DNA of 64,000 nucleotides from Sphingomonas aerophila. GTDB taxonomy: Bacteria; Pseudomonadota; Alphaproteobacteria; Sphingomonadales; Sphingomonadaceae. Every line of letters begins with the position of its first letter. Positions within the stretch are counted from its first letter, which is position 1. A model generated the notes under the pieces. The model saw only the letters and a program-made list of their open reading frames with translations, was not told where the DNA came from and ran no database searches. Location of the stretch: assembly GCF_014199305.1 (NCBI RefSeq), contig NZ_JACIJK010000008.1, forward strand, positions 148,870 to 212,869. The letters are read 5' to 3'. Position numbers and translations under genes: made by a program. Positions 1-10,393 of this stretch are shown here, piece by piece.

Positions 1-57
1 AGCGAGGGCGCCGTAGAGGACGATGTTTTCGCGGACGTTCTTGATGATGTCGGCCAT
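1..57 (-). CDS. N-terminus of an unidentified protein, cut by the window edge
   Basis: Only the first 19 codons are inside the window, reading MADIIKNVRENIVLYGALA. The ATG lies 8 bases after the stop of the GNAT gene on the same strand, which fits the next gene of the same operon. Too little is visible to assign a family. Confidence 0.5.
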   Translation of the reverse strand, partial: MADIIKNVRENIVLYGALA

Positions 58-65
58 GTGCCTGC

Positions 66-971
66 CTATACGTCCGGCGTCACTGATCGGTCCGCTTGCG
101 GTGCCCGGGCGAAACGATAGCTGGTCTGCGCAAAGCCGAGGCGACGGAAGAAGCCGTGAGCGCTGCTGATGGTTATGTCACTCATCACTTCGATCGCTGC
201 GAGGTCGCGGGTTTGCGCGACATCAGCGACGTGATCGATCAGACGGCGTCCGATCCCGCGCCGCTGCTGATCGCTGGCGACGGCGAGAAACGTGACGCGG
301 GCGATCGGGCCATGCTGGAGCGTTGGCATGACGTGCCAGGCGAGGCAGCCGATCACTCCGCCCTCGTCGGCCACGAACACGGGCTCGCCCAGCGTCGTCG
401 CGGTCGCGATACGTTCTGCGATCGCCGCGGCATCGGTGCCGGGCACAAGGCGAGAGAGCGCGTCCGCATCTGCGCGAGTGGCGGGACGAACCACCAGTGG
501 CGGTCGGGCGCGAGCGGGCGGCGGCGCCGGCGGAGGTGACGGAGCGGGATCGGCGCGGGCGGGAGACGAGGGTGCTCTCGGCTTCGGTCCAGGTTCTTGC
601 CGCTCCTTGGGTCGACTCTTCGCAACCGGCGCGGGACCGCCTGTGGGTCGGCGCCGGGGTCGCGGCCCTATCGCTGGCTCGACGTCATCTTCAGGCTCGG
701 TCGCGGGCCGCTTCGCCGGGCGTATGCTGTCGGTCGTCGTTTCCACCGAGCTCGCCCATGTGGCGGCATCCCCTCGGCGCAGACAGGCGGCGATGTCTTC
801 GGCTGTGGCAGTAAGGCCGTCGTCGCTGGAGCCGAACACAGGCGTGCCCTGGCTATCGGCAAGGCCATAAAGGCCGAAGTCGCCGCCGGGCTTTCGACGG
901 CGGGACTTCAGTAGCTTCAGGCCGCGGTGCTTGGCCGACTCGCGCAGTTGCTCGTCGGTGGGCGACGCCAT
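66..971 (-). CDS. GNAT-family N-acetyltransferase with an extra N-terminal domain
   Basis: The protein has about 301 residues and three parts. Residues 1-80 form a small domain (KLLKSRRRKPGGDFGLYGL, then an alternating basic/hydrophobic stretch) that I do not recognise. Residues 90-165 are a basic, proline-rich linker. Residues 166-301 are a GNAT fold with the acetyl-CoA-binding QQRRGIGRRL loop and a C-terminal GFFRRLGF segment. It should acetylate an amine, substrate unknown. I chose the ATG at 971 because it lies 2 bases after the stop of the upstream nucleotidyltransferase; the longer reading frame would run into that gene. Confidence 0.75.
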   Translation of the reverse strand: MASPTDEQLRESAKHRGLKLLKSRRRKPGGDFGLYGLADSQGTPVFGSSDDGLTATAEDIAACLRRGDAATWASSVETTTDSIRPAKRPATEPEDDVEPAIGPRPRRRPTGGPAPVAKSRPKERQEPGPKPRAPSSPARADPAPSPPPAPPPARARPPLVVRPATRADADALSRLVPGTDAAAIAERIATATTLGEPVFVADEGGVIGCLAWHVMPTLQHGPIARVTFLAVASDQQRRGIGRRLIDHVADVAQTRDLAAIEVMSDITISSAHGFFRRLGFAQTSYRFARAPQADRSVTPDV

Positions 972-973
972 CG

Positions 974-1699
974 TCAGTCGGACGCGAGCAGGCCGATGGC
1001 GGATCGGTATCCGCCAAGCGTTCCGACGTCGACATAGCTGGTGCCGGCCCGCACCCCGCGCGCGCTGTTGCCGAGGTCCAGCCATGCGTTGACCAGCGTT
1101 CCGATATATTCGTCCCGCCGATCAGGCTTTTGCCACAGCTGATGAAGCTCGTGAAAGACACGCCCGGGCATCTTGAAGGCGCCCCAGACCCAATTTGACC
1201 GGGCCCCTGCCTGCTTGACCTGGATCTCCTGAACCCGGTCGTCTCCGTCCAGCACGACCGCGTCGAACAACTCGGGCTTGTCGACCGGGAACAGGAGAAA
1301 GCCGAGTTCGTCGTCAGGCAATTGGGCAAGCCCGTCGGCCGGAAACCAGACCGTGTCGGGAAGGCCTACCAGCACCGGCTCATCTGGCGCGATCAACGGT
1401 GCTGCGCGGAAGATGGCATCGCACAGGCCGCCCGCCGCCGGCTGCACGACAAACGCGGTGCACACGCCGCCAACACCGCCGCCATAGTAGCGCAGCATGT
1501 CCGACTTGGTGGGACTGATCACGAAGCAGATCCGGGTGGCGCCCCCTGCAACCATGCGCTCGACAAGATATTCGCTGACTGCCTTGGGACGTTCGCAGCC
1601 GTCAGCGTCGATGCGGCTGCCGACCGGAAGCAGTTCTTTGGAAAACGCGAGCGGCTGGATCCGGGTACCGTTACCCGCCGCCGGAATGATCCCCCACAT
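974..1699 (-). CDS. Sugar-phosphate nucleotidyltransferase, RmlA/GalU-like
   Basis: This 241-residue protein begins with the nucleotidyltransferase signature IIPAAGNGTRIQPLAFSKEL, in which the G-x-G-T-R loop binds the nucleotide and the following Lys contacts the phosphate. A later GLPDTVWF segment carries the metal-binding Asp. The family condenses a sugar-1-phosphate with an NTP to give an NDP-sugar and pyrophosphate. At 241 residues it is shorter than the approximately 290 of typical RmlA, so the sugar and base cannot be named. Its ATG overlaps the stop of the glycosyltransferase by one base, implying coupled translation. Confidence 0.75.
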   Translation of the reverse strand: MWGIIPAAGNGTRIQPLAFSKELLPVGSRIDADGCERPKAVSEYLVERMVAGGATRICFVISPTKSDMLRYYGGGVGGVCTAFVVQPAAGGLCDAIFRAAPLIAPDEPVLVGLPDTVWFPADGLAQLPDDELGFLLFPVDKPELFDAVVLDGDDRVQEIQVKQAGARSNWVWGAFKMPGRVFHELHQLWQKPDRRDEYIGTLVNAWLDLGNSARGVRAGTSYVDVGTLGGYRSAIGLLASD

Positions 1700-2793
1700 C
1701 AGGCAGCGGCAGCCGTCATAGGGGTGCTCGCACGCGAGACGGGCTTTTCGATCAGGCGGACCAGATCACGGGCCCTTGAGGCGCTGCTGTGCTCGGCCAG
1801 TACGCGTTCGCGCGCGTGGCGGGCAATGCGGGAAAGCTCTTCGTCCGACCGTTCCAGCGCGGCCAGCGTGTCCTCCGCCGTGCGAGCGATCAGGATTTCC
1901 TCTTCGGGTGCGAAGAAGCTGTCGAGCCCCGGCCATTCGTCAGATACGATCGGCACGCCGCACGCCGCCGCCTCAAACAAGCGCCCCGACGGGCACCATC
2001 CCATTGCCGCCATGTCGGCGCGGGTGACGTTGAGTGTCAGCCGTGAGGAGCAGAAGAACCCCGGATGATCGGGCGGTGCAACGTGGTTCATGTACCAGAT
2101 GTTCGGCTGCCAGCCGAAATCGGCGGGATAACTGGACCCGCCCAGCACGAAGCGGCGATCGGGGGCGCGAGCAGCCGGTTGCAGGAACAGCCGGTCGAGC
2201 GTCGGCTGTCGATCCGCCGCATAGGTGCCGAGGTAGGAAAGGTCCCCGCGATACACATCGACCGGCGCTACCGGCCGGTGAGCGTCCGGATCGACATGAC
2301 CGTAAAGCGGCGCAACCTGCCGGGCGCCCAACGCGGTCAATTGGTCGAGTGCCGGTCCGCCCGTATAGCTGAGCACAAGGTCGAAACCGCCCAGACCTTC
2401 GGACGGGTAATAGTCGACACTGCCTTGAGCGGCCAAAGCGGCTAGGGTCACGGGCGTGTCGAGGTCGTAGAATACGCGGGTGCCGCCTGCAACCGCCTCG
2501 ATCAGTTGGGTAGCTGCGATCGCGTCAGGGCAATAGGAGGTGACCATGACGGCGTCTGCGTCGAGCAGTTGGTCGCGCTGGTCGAGAACGTCCTGCCAGT
2601 CACGGTAAAGCAGCAGGCGGCCACCCGGCAGGTCGTGCAGGTCGCGATGTTCGGCGTACCAGGGCACGTCTCGCTCGACGAACACCACCTCGTGCCCCTG
2701 AGCGTGAAGAGCGCGTATCAGTCCGCGCCACAGTGTTGCGTGACCATTCCCCCAGGACGAGCTTACCGTCAGGCCGAAGATGGTAAGCTTCAT
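1699..2793 (-). CDS. Glycosyltransferase, CgeB-like GT-B fold
   Basis: The 364-residue protein starts with a Rossmann strand followed by SSWGNGHATLWRGLIRAL, where the GxGHA turn is typical of GT-B glycosyltransferases. A second Rossmann half contains GRLFEAAACGVPIVSDEWPGL and then FFAPEEEILIA, the nucleotide-sugar binding region seen in CgeB-type spore-maturation and group 1 transferases. No signal peptide or membrane helix is present, so it is probably cytoplasmic or peripheral. Together with the adjacent nucleotidyltransferase it suggests glycosylation of a surface molecule or small metabolite. Donor and acceptor are unknown. Confidence 0.75.
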   Translation of the reverse strand: MKLTIFGLTVSSSWGNGHATLWRGLIRALHAQGHEVVFVERDVPWYAEHRDLHDLPGGRLLLYRDWQDVLDQRDQLLDADAVMVTSYCPDAIAATQLIEAVAGGTRVFYDLDTPVTLAALAAQGSVDYYPSEGLGGFDLVLSYTGGPALDQLTALGARQVAPLYGHVDPDAHRPVAPVDVYRGDLSYLGTYAADRQPTLDRLFLQPAARAPDRRFVLGGSSYPADFGWQPNIWYMNHVAPPDHPGFFCSSRLTLNVTRADMAAMGWCPSGRLFEAAACGVPIVSDEWPGLDSFFAPEEEILIARTAEDTLAALERSDEELSRIARHARERVLAEHSSASRARDLVRLIEKPVSRASTPMTAAAA

Positions 2794-2886
2794 GGGTCCC
2801 CTTTTCCGTTCGGCTTCGTCTCGTTGCGGTGTGAGAACGAGTCAGTGTCGCTCCCGTTCCTGCCGCGCAACCTTCTCACGCCACCA

Positions 2887-3858
2887 TCAGGCACCGGCTC
2901 GGGTGAGTTGACCCAGCTGATCGGGGCTAAGTTCCAGCGTCAACGCGGGCAACAAGTCCTGCAATTGGGCGACGGACGTCGCGCTTGCGATGGGAGCGGT
3001 GACGCCATCCTGCGCCATGAGCCAGGCGAGGGCAATCTGGGCCAGGGTGGCGCCTGTTCCTGCCGATACGCGATCCATTGCACCCAGAACCGCAGGTCCC
3101 TTGCCGTCGAGCAGCGCCTGCATGCGTCCGCCGCGCACGCTCTTGCCCAAGTCGTCCGAAGATCGATACTTTCCGGTCAGGAACCCCGAAGCGAGACCGT
3201 AATAGGGCAGGACCCCGATGTTCTCGCGAACGCACAGGTCCTGCAACTCGCCCTCAAACGCGCCGCGACTTACCAGATTGTACTCGGGCTGGAGAACCTG
3301 GAAACGCGGCAGGGCACCGTTGCTGCGGGCCAGTTCGACTGCGGTGGCGAGCCGGGCCGCGTTGAAGTTCGAGGCACCAACCACACCTACCTTGCCGGCC
3401 TGAACCAACTGGCCGAACGCGGAAAGATAGTCCTCCTGCGGCACCGCATCGTCATCCTGATGAGCGTAGTACAGGTCGATCCGGTCGACTCCCAGCCGCA
3501 CAAGCGAAGCATCGCAGGCAGAAGCGATACGGGCCGGGGCGAGCTTTTCGCCGCCATCGCCCGGCAGCATGCCGACCTTGGTGGCAATCAACACCCGATC
3601 GCGCTGTCCCGACATGCGGAGCCACTCACCAATCACGCTCTCGGACTCGCCGCCGCGGTGGCCGGGCACCCAGGCGGAGTACACGTCGGCCGTGTCGATC
3701 ATAACCGCGCCCCCGTCCGCCGAGGCCCGCTCCACAAACGCGTCCAGGACCGCGAAGCTGGTCGCCTTGTCCGCCGTCCAGCCGAATACGTTGCCGCCGA
3801 GTACGAGCGGCGCGATCCGCAGATCGGTGCTGCCGATGGTGCGAGGCTTGATCGTCAT
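2887..3858 (-). CDS. Aldo/keto reductase
   Basis: This 323-residue protein is an NADPH-dependent aldo/keto reductase. The catalytic tetrad can be read: Asp and Tyr in DTADVYSAW, Lys in IATKVGM and His in YYAHQDD. GASNF and the later IASAT segment match the cofactor-binding barrel. The presence of a G-x-x-x-S-E-S-V-I-G segment fits the YajO/Tas-like class. Its ATG overlaps the stop of the upstream small lipoprotein gene by 4 bases (ATGA). A 93-base gap separates it from the glycosyltransferase. The substrate is not predictable from the sequence. Confidence 0.88.
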   Translation of the reverse strand: MTIKPRTIGSTDLRIAPLVLGGNVFGWTADKATSFAVLDAFVERASADGGAVMIDTADVYSAWVPGHRGGESESVIGEWLRMSGQRDRVLIATKVGMLPGDGGEKLAPARIASACDASLVRLGVDRIDLYYAHQDDDAVPQEDYLSAFGQLVQAGKVGVVGASNFNAARLATAVELARSNGALPRFQVLQPEYNLVSRGAFEGELQDLCVRENIGVLPYYGLASGFLTGKYRSSDDLGKSVRGGRMQALLDGKGPAVLGAMDRVSAGTGATLAQIALAWLMAQDGVTAPIASATSVAQLQDLLPALTLELSPDQLGQLTRAGA

Positions 3859-4025
3859 GGCGTGGGGCTTTCAGCGGACCAGGGCGCGGCGGCGTTGGTG
3901 TCGAGTTCCGCCGCGGCCTGGTTCAGTTGGCGATTCTGGTCCGATGTGACAGCGGCCGGATCATCAGATCCGGCCGAACAACCTGCAACAACAAGCAGGA
4001 TCAGAAAGGAAGCAATGCGGCGCAT
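3855..4025 (-). CDS. Small lipoprotein, 56 residues
   Basis: Translation of the minus strand from the ATG at 4025 gives a 56-residue protein with a two-Arg start, a hydrophobic core and the lipobox LVVAGC, with the lipidated Cys at position 16. The mature part is about 40 residues, acidic and rich in Ala, Asp and Gln. It should be exported and anchored to a membrane by its acylated Cys. Its TGA overlaps the ATG of the aldo/keto reductase, a classic coupling overlap that supports it being a real gene. No family was recognised. Confidence 0.65.
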   Translation of the reverse strand: MRRIASFLILLVVAGCSAGSDDPAAVTSDQNRQLNQAAAELDTNAAAPWSAESPTP

Positions 4026-4062
4026 GCGGCCAGCCTGACGCCGGCCGCTGCGCCGATCAACC

Positions 4063-4419
4063 TCAATCCTTCAGTGCCTTGCCTGCCTTCTCGAGCGCGC
4101 CGCCCGTTGCGTCCGCAGCCTTGTCCGCGGCGTTGCCGATAGCCGCACCGGCCTTGTCGGCGCCGTTCTCGATCGAACGGCCCGCGTTGTTCACGCCATT
4201 GGAAACGGAACGGCCTGCTTCATCCGTGGACTGCTCAGCCGAGTCGAGCGCGTTGTCGGTTGCGGCACCGACGTCATCGGTGGCATTGTCCGTGGTCGCG
4301 GCGGTGTCGGCGGCGGCATTGTCCGCAGTGGCGGCAGCCTGATCCTGGGTCTTCTGGCTGCACGCAGCGAGACCGGTCGCGGCAACCAGGGCCAGGGCGG
4401 GGGCAAGGAACTTCTTCAT
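4063..4419 (-). CDS. Ala/Asp-rich lipoprotein with amphipathic repeats
   Basis: The 118-residue protein has a signal peptide ending in the lipobox GLAACS (Cys about 20). The rest is low-complexity and rich in Ala, Asp, Asn and Gly, with repeated segments of the type xADxAxxATDNA and NGADKAGAAIGNAADKA. These predict amphipathic helices like those of LEA-like or entericidin-like stress lipoproteins. It is probably attached to the outer or inner membrane. It is divergently transcribed from the sahR operon, with a 116-base region between them. The function is unknown. Confidence 0.75.
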   Translation of the reverse strand: MKKFLAPALALVAATGLAACSQKTQDQAAATADNAAADTAATTDNATDDVGAATDNALDSAEQSTDEAGRSVSNGVNNAGRSIENGADKAGAAIGNAADKAADATGGALEKAGKALKD

Positions 4420-4506
4420 CAGCGTCTCTCCCTTAATTACGCGGCCGTATCGAACAGCCGATCCGGGCCTAAACGCAATTCATCCGCTTCGGTTCACGTT
4501 GACCTC

Positions 4507-4526
4507 ATATAAAGATATCTTTATAT
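4507..4526. promoter_or_regulatory. Perfect 20-bp palindrome, probable SahR operator
   Basis: Bases 4507-4526 read ATATAAAGATATCTTTATAT and are identical to their own reverse complement. The AT-rich site stands out in GC-rich DNA and ends 9 bases before the ATG of the ArsR-methyltransferase gene. ArsR-family repressors bind palindromes of this size, and SahR sites upstream of SAM-cycle genes are known. Binding here would cover the start of transcription or translation, giving autorepression of the whole sahR-metF-metH unit until S-adenosylhomocysteine rises. Confidence 0.8.
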
Positions 4527-4535
4527 CTCCCCGCC

Positions 4536-5498
4536 ATGGCATCTGCTCTCGACATCTTCCGTGCGTTGGCGGACGCGACGCGGTTGCGGATCGTGACTCT
4601 GGTTCGGTCCATGGAGCTTTCGGTCGGTGAGTTGGCTCAGGTTCTGGGCCAAAGCCAGCCGAGGGTCAGCCGTCACGTGAAGATCCTCGAGGACGCCGGC
4701 CTGGTACAGCGGCGGCGTGAGGGCAGTTGGGTGTTCGTGGCTCTTGGCGCGCGTCACGTGATTGGCCCGATAACCGACAGCCTGGACGCATGGGGTGGCG
4801 ACCACTGGACGGTGGCGGACGCTGCCCGGCTAGCCGCGGTGCGCGCTGATCGGGAAGCCAACGCTGCGGCATGGTTCGAGGCGCGGGCCGAGAATTGGGA
4901 TGCTATCCGCTCGCTTCATGTTGCGGAAAGTGAGGTCGAGGCCGCGATGGCCGATATGCTCGGTGACGCCCCGGTCGGAACCTTGATCGATATCGGTACC
5001 GGGACCGGGCGGATGCTGGAGCTGTTCGGTGGGCACGCGGACGCTGCGTTCGGCATTGACCGGTCTTCCGAAATGTTGCGGCTGGCGCGTGCGAAGCTGG
5101 GTGGTCGCGCGGAGTTGCGCCAGGCGGACCTGTATGCGCTGCCGCTGGCGGACGGGGCTGCCGATGTCGCGATCCTGCATCACGTGCTGCACTTCGCCGA
5201 GGCGCCAGCACTGGCGCTGGCGGAGGCGGGGCGGGTGCTGGGCCGGGGCGGGCGGCTGCTGATCGCCGACTTTGCGCCGCATGACCGAGAGGACCTGCGG
5301 ACAAAGGACGCCCATGTTCGTTTGGGCTTTGCCGATGATCAGATCGAGGGATGGTTCGCCGGTGCGGGATTGGTGCCCGCGGGCAATCAGACGCTCAAGG
5401 GCGGCGAGTTGACGGTGAAACTCTGGATGGGTCGCAAGGCGGCTTCCGGCCAGGGTCAGCAAGGCAGGCGGTTGCGTGCGGTGGGAGTAGCGGCATGA
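4536..5498 (+). CDS. sahR: SahR-type regulator: ArsR helix-turn-helix fused to a SAM-methyltransferase-like domain
   Basis: The 320-residue protein has an ArsR winged helix at about residues 5-72 (LADATRLRIV, then recognition helix QSQPRVSRHVKIL and wing RREGSWVFV). A class I methyltransferase-like domain follows, with motif I DIGTGTGRM at 152-160 and an acidic AFGIDRSSEM strand. In the described SahR family this second domain senses S-adenosylhomocysteine rather than acting as an enzyme, and the protein represses SAM-cycle genes. The ATGA overlap with metF, the following metH halves and the palindrome just upstream all support that role. No strong ribosome binding site is visible, so translation may be nearly leaderless. 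Confidence 0.88.
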   Translation: MASALDIFRALADATRLRIVTLVRSMELSVGELAQVLGQSQPRVSRHVKILEDAGLVQRRREGSWVFVALGARHVIGPITDSLDAWGGDHWTVADAARLAAVRADREANAAAWFEARAENWDAIRSLHVAESEVEAAMADMLGDAPVGTLIDIGTGTGRMLELFGGHADAAFGIDRSSEMLRLARAKLGGRAELRQADLYALPLADGAADVAILHHVLHFAEAPALALAEAGRVLGRGGRLLIADFAPHDREDLRTKDAHVRLGFADDQIEGWFAGAGLVPAGNQTLKGGELTVKLWMGRKAASGQGQQGRRLRAVGVAA

Positions 5499-6436
5499 CG
5501 ATTTCAGTTTCGCAGCTGTCGGAGGCGCGCGTGGCGCTCGACGCTCCGCTTTATGCCGATGTTGCAGGCGACATGGAGGTCAGCTTCGAGTTCTTCCCGC
5601 CCAAGACGGAGAAGATGGACGAGCAATTATGGAGCGCCATCCGCACGCTGGAGCCGCTCGGGCCGAGCTTTGTCTCGGTAACCTACGGCGCGGGCGGGTC
5701 GACGCGTGAGCGGACCCACGCGACCGTAGCCCGCATCCAGCGCGAGACGAGCCTTGCCGCGGCGGCACATCTCACCTGTGTCGAGGCGACGCGCGAGGAG
5801 ATCGACGCGGTCGCCGACGAGTATTGGGCAGCGGGCGTTCGGCACATCGTGGCGCTGCGCGGTGACTCTCCGACGCCGGGCGTGCCCTATGCGCAGCATC
5901 CCGGCGGATATGAGAATGCGGCTGCGCTGGTGGCGGGGCTGAAGCGGCTGCATCCGTTCGAGATCTCGGTGGCGGCGTATCCCGAGTGCCATCCGGATTC
6001 GTCGGATGCCATGGCAGACCTCGATAATCTGAAGCGTAAGATCGACGCGGGCGGAACCCGCGCCATCACCCAATTCTTCTTCGAGCCGGAGACCTTTTTC
6101 CGGTACCGCGATGCAGCCGCGGCGGCGGGGATCACGGCTGACATCGTGCCCGGCATCATGCCCGTGACCAACTTCGCCAGTGTGCAGCGCATGGCGGCGA
6201 TGTGCGGGACGGCCGTGCCGGCATGGCTTGCGCGCCTGTTTGACGGGCTGGACGATCTGCCCGGCGCGCGCCAGTTGGTCGCTGCCACGGTGACCGCAGA
6301 GTTGTGCCGGAAGCTTTATGCGGGCGGGGTCAGGCAGTTTCACTTCTACACGCTCAATCGTGCCGAACTGGCCTATGCCATCTGTCATCTGCTGGGCGTG
6401 AGGGCGCGGTCGATCAGCCAGGAGGCGGCGGCATGA
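5495..6436 (+). CDS. metF: 5,10-methylenetetrahydrofolate reductase
   Basis: The 313-residue flavoprotein reduces methylene-THF to methyl-THF, the methyl donor for methionine synthase. Diagnostic segments are the N-terminal SFEFFPPKTE, the THF-contacting VTYGAGGST, the LRGD loop, and AITQFFFEPETFFRY with the conserved Gln and Phe. The start at 5495 gives a 4-base overlap with sahR; the longer reading frame runs back inside sahR and is not credible. The stop overlaps the ATG of metH part 1 by 4 bases, so the three genes form a tightly coupled operon probably under SahR control. Confidence 0.95.
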   Translation: MTISVSQLSEARVALDAPLYADVAGDMEVSFEFFPPKTEKMDEQLWSAIRTLEPLGPSFVSVTYGAGGSTRERTHATVARIQRETSLAAAAHLTCVEATREEIDAVADEYWAAGVRHIVALRGDSPTPGVPYAQHPGGYENAAALVAGLKRLHPFEISVAAYPECHPDSSDAMADLDNLKRKIDAGGTRAITQFFFEPETFFRYRDAAAAAGITADIVPGIMPVTNFASVQRMAAMCGTAVPAWLARLFDGLDDLPGARQLVAATVTAELCRKLYAGGVRQFHFYTLNRAELAYAICHLLGVRARSISQEAAA

Positions 6437-7479
6437 GCGTGCGTGAAAGCTTCATGGCGCAAGCCGCGGAACGTATCCTGATCACCGATGGCGCGTTCGG
6501 TACCGAGATTCAGAATTGGAAGCTGTCGGAGTCCGACTATGCCGGCACGCTAGGCCTGTCGCATGACCAGAAGGGCAACAACGACATCCTGGCGCTGACC
6601 AAGCCCGAGGTGCCCGAGGCGATCCACCGCGCTTATTTCGAAGCGGGCGCGGATATCGCGGAGACGAACACCTTCTCCGCCAATCGGATCAGCCAGGCCG
6701 ATTATGGTGCCGAACACCTGGTGCGCGAGATCAACGTACAGAGCGCGGCCATGGCGCGGCGGGTCGCGGACGAGTTCACCGCGCGCGACGGGCGGCCCCG
6801 GTTCGTTGCAGGTGCTATCGGGCCGACCAACAAGACTTTGTCGCTGTCTCCGGACGTCAACGACCCCGGTTTCCGCGAGATCGATTTCGATTACCTGAAG
6901 AGCGTGTATCGCGAGCAGACCGATGCGCTGGTCGAGGGCGGTGCGGACTTCATCCTGATTGAAACGGTGTTCGATACGCTGAATGCGAAGGCCGGCATCA
7001 TGGCCGCGGTCGAGGCTGGCGAGGCGCTGGGTCGTGACCTGCCGATCATGCTGTCGATGACGCTGACCGACCTGTCTGGTCGCAACCTGTCAGGGCACAC
7101 GGTGGAAGCGTTCTGGCACGCGGTCCGCCATGCACGGCCACTGACCATCGGGCTCAATTGCTCGTTCGGGGCGGAGCAGCTTCGGCCGCATGTGCGAACG
7201 CTGTCGGACATCTGCGACACGTTCATCATGGTCTACCCCAACGCTGGGCTCCCCAATGAGCTTGGTGCCTATGATGAGGCTCCCTCGACGACGGCGGGGC
7301 TGGTCGGTGAGTGGGCACAGGCGGGGCAGGTCAACGTGCTGGGCGGCTGCTGCGGATCGACCCCGGCGCACATCGCAGCAATCGCGGAGGCTGTGAAGGA
7401 TCTCGCGCCGCGCAAGCTCCCGACCCCGCCGGTCCGCACTCGACTTGCTGGGCTCGAGCCATTCTCGATGGCGGCATAG
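6433..7479 (+). CDS. metH: Methionine synthase part 1: homocysteine S-methyltransferase domain
   Basis: This 348-residue protein equals only the N-terminal homocysteine-binding module of cobalamin-dependent MetH. It begins with ITDGAFGTEIQ. The zinc-binding Cys residues are visible in GLNCSFGA and in the GGCCGSTP pair near the end. It must work with the separately encoded folate, cobalamin and activation modules immediately downstream. A split MetH is common in Sphingomonadales, and the break falls at a domain boundary, so this is not a frameshift. It is coupled to metF by a 4-base overlap. Confidence 0.93.
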   Translation: MSVRESFMAQAAERILITDGAFGTEIQNWKLSESDYAGTLGLSHDQKGNNDILALTKPEVPEAIHRAYFEAGADIAETNTFSANRISQADYGAEHLVREINVQSAAMARRVADEFTARDGRPRFVAGAIGPTNKTLSLSPDVNDPGFREIDFDYLKSVYREQTDALVEGGADFILIETVFDTLNAKAGIMAAVEAGEALGRDLPIMLSMTLTDLSGRNLSGHTVEAFWHAVRHARPLTIGLNCSFGAEQLRPHVRTLSDICDTFIMVYPNAGLPNELGAYDEAPSTTAGLVGEWAQAGQVNVLGGCCGSTPAHIAAIAEAVKDLAPRKLPTPPVRTRLAGLEPFSMAA

Positions 7480-7481
7480 TC

Positions 7482-7584
7482 GTTCCCCGGCAAAGGCCGG
7501 GGTCCAGACTCGGCGCCTAGCGTCGACCCGCGCTGCCGCGCGGCCTTTTACCACAGGACTGGGCCTCGGCCTCCGCCGGGGAAC
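7482..7584. repeat. REP-like imperfect inverted repeat between the two metH genes
   Basis: The arms are 7482-7507 and 7559-7584. They are 26 bases each and match at 22 positions as reverse complements, and both end in GTTCCCCGGC on the outside. They enclose about 50 bases of GC-rich DNA. The whole element fills nearly all of the 119-base gap between metH part 1 and part 2. It resembles dispersed palindromic repeats of bacterial genomes. In RNA it would form a long stem that could separate expression of the two halves. Confidence 0.6.
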
Positions 7585-7598
7585 AAGAAGAAGATCAT

Positions 7599-10277
<2,679 letters not shown>

Positions 10278-10393
10278 TTAGCCGTGCCAAATTGGGACGA
10301 GCGGGCCGGCGGCTAACTGGTCGTGAGGCGATCGGGCAGCCTTAACCACCATTCTGGATTGCTCCACCTCGCCGGGGCGACCCAGGTCGAGCC

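Noticed and set aside
2506..4038. A 510-codon plus-strand frame across the glycosyltransferase and aldo/keto reductase region
   Set aside because: The minus strand there has two well-matched proteins and a coupled lipoprotein; the plus-strand product resembles no family.
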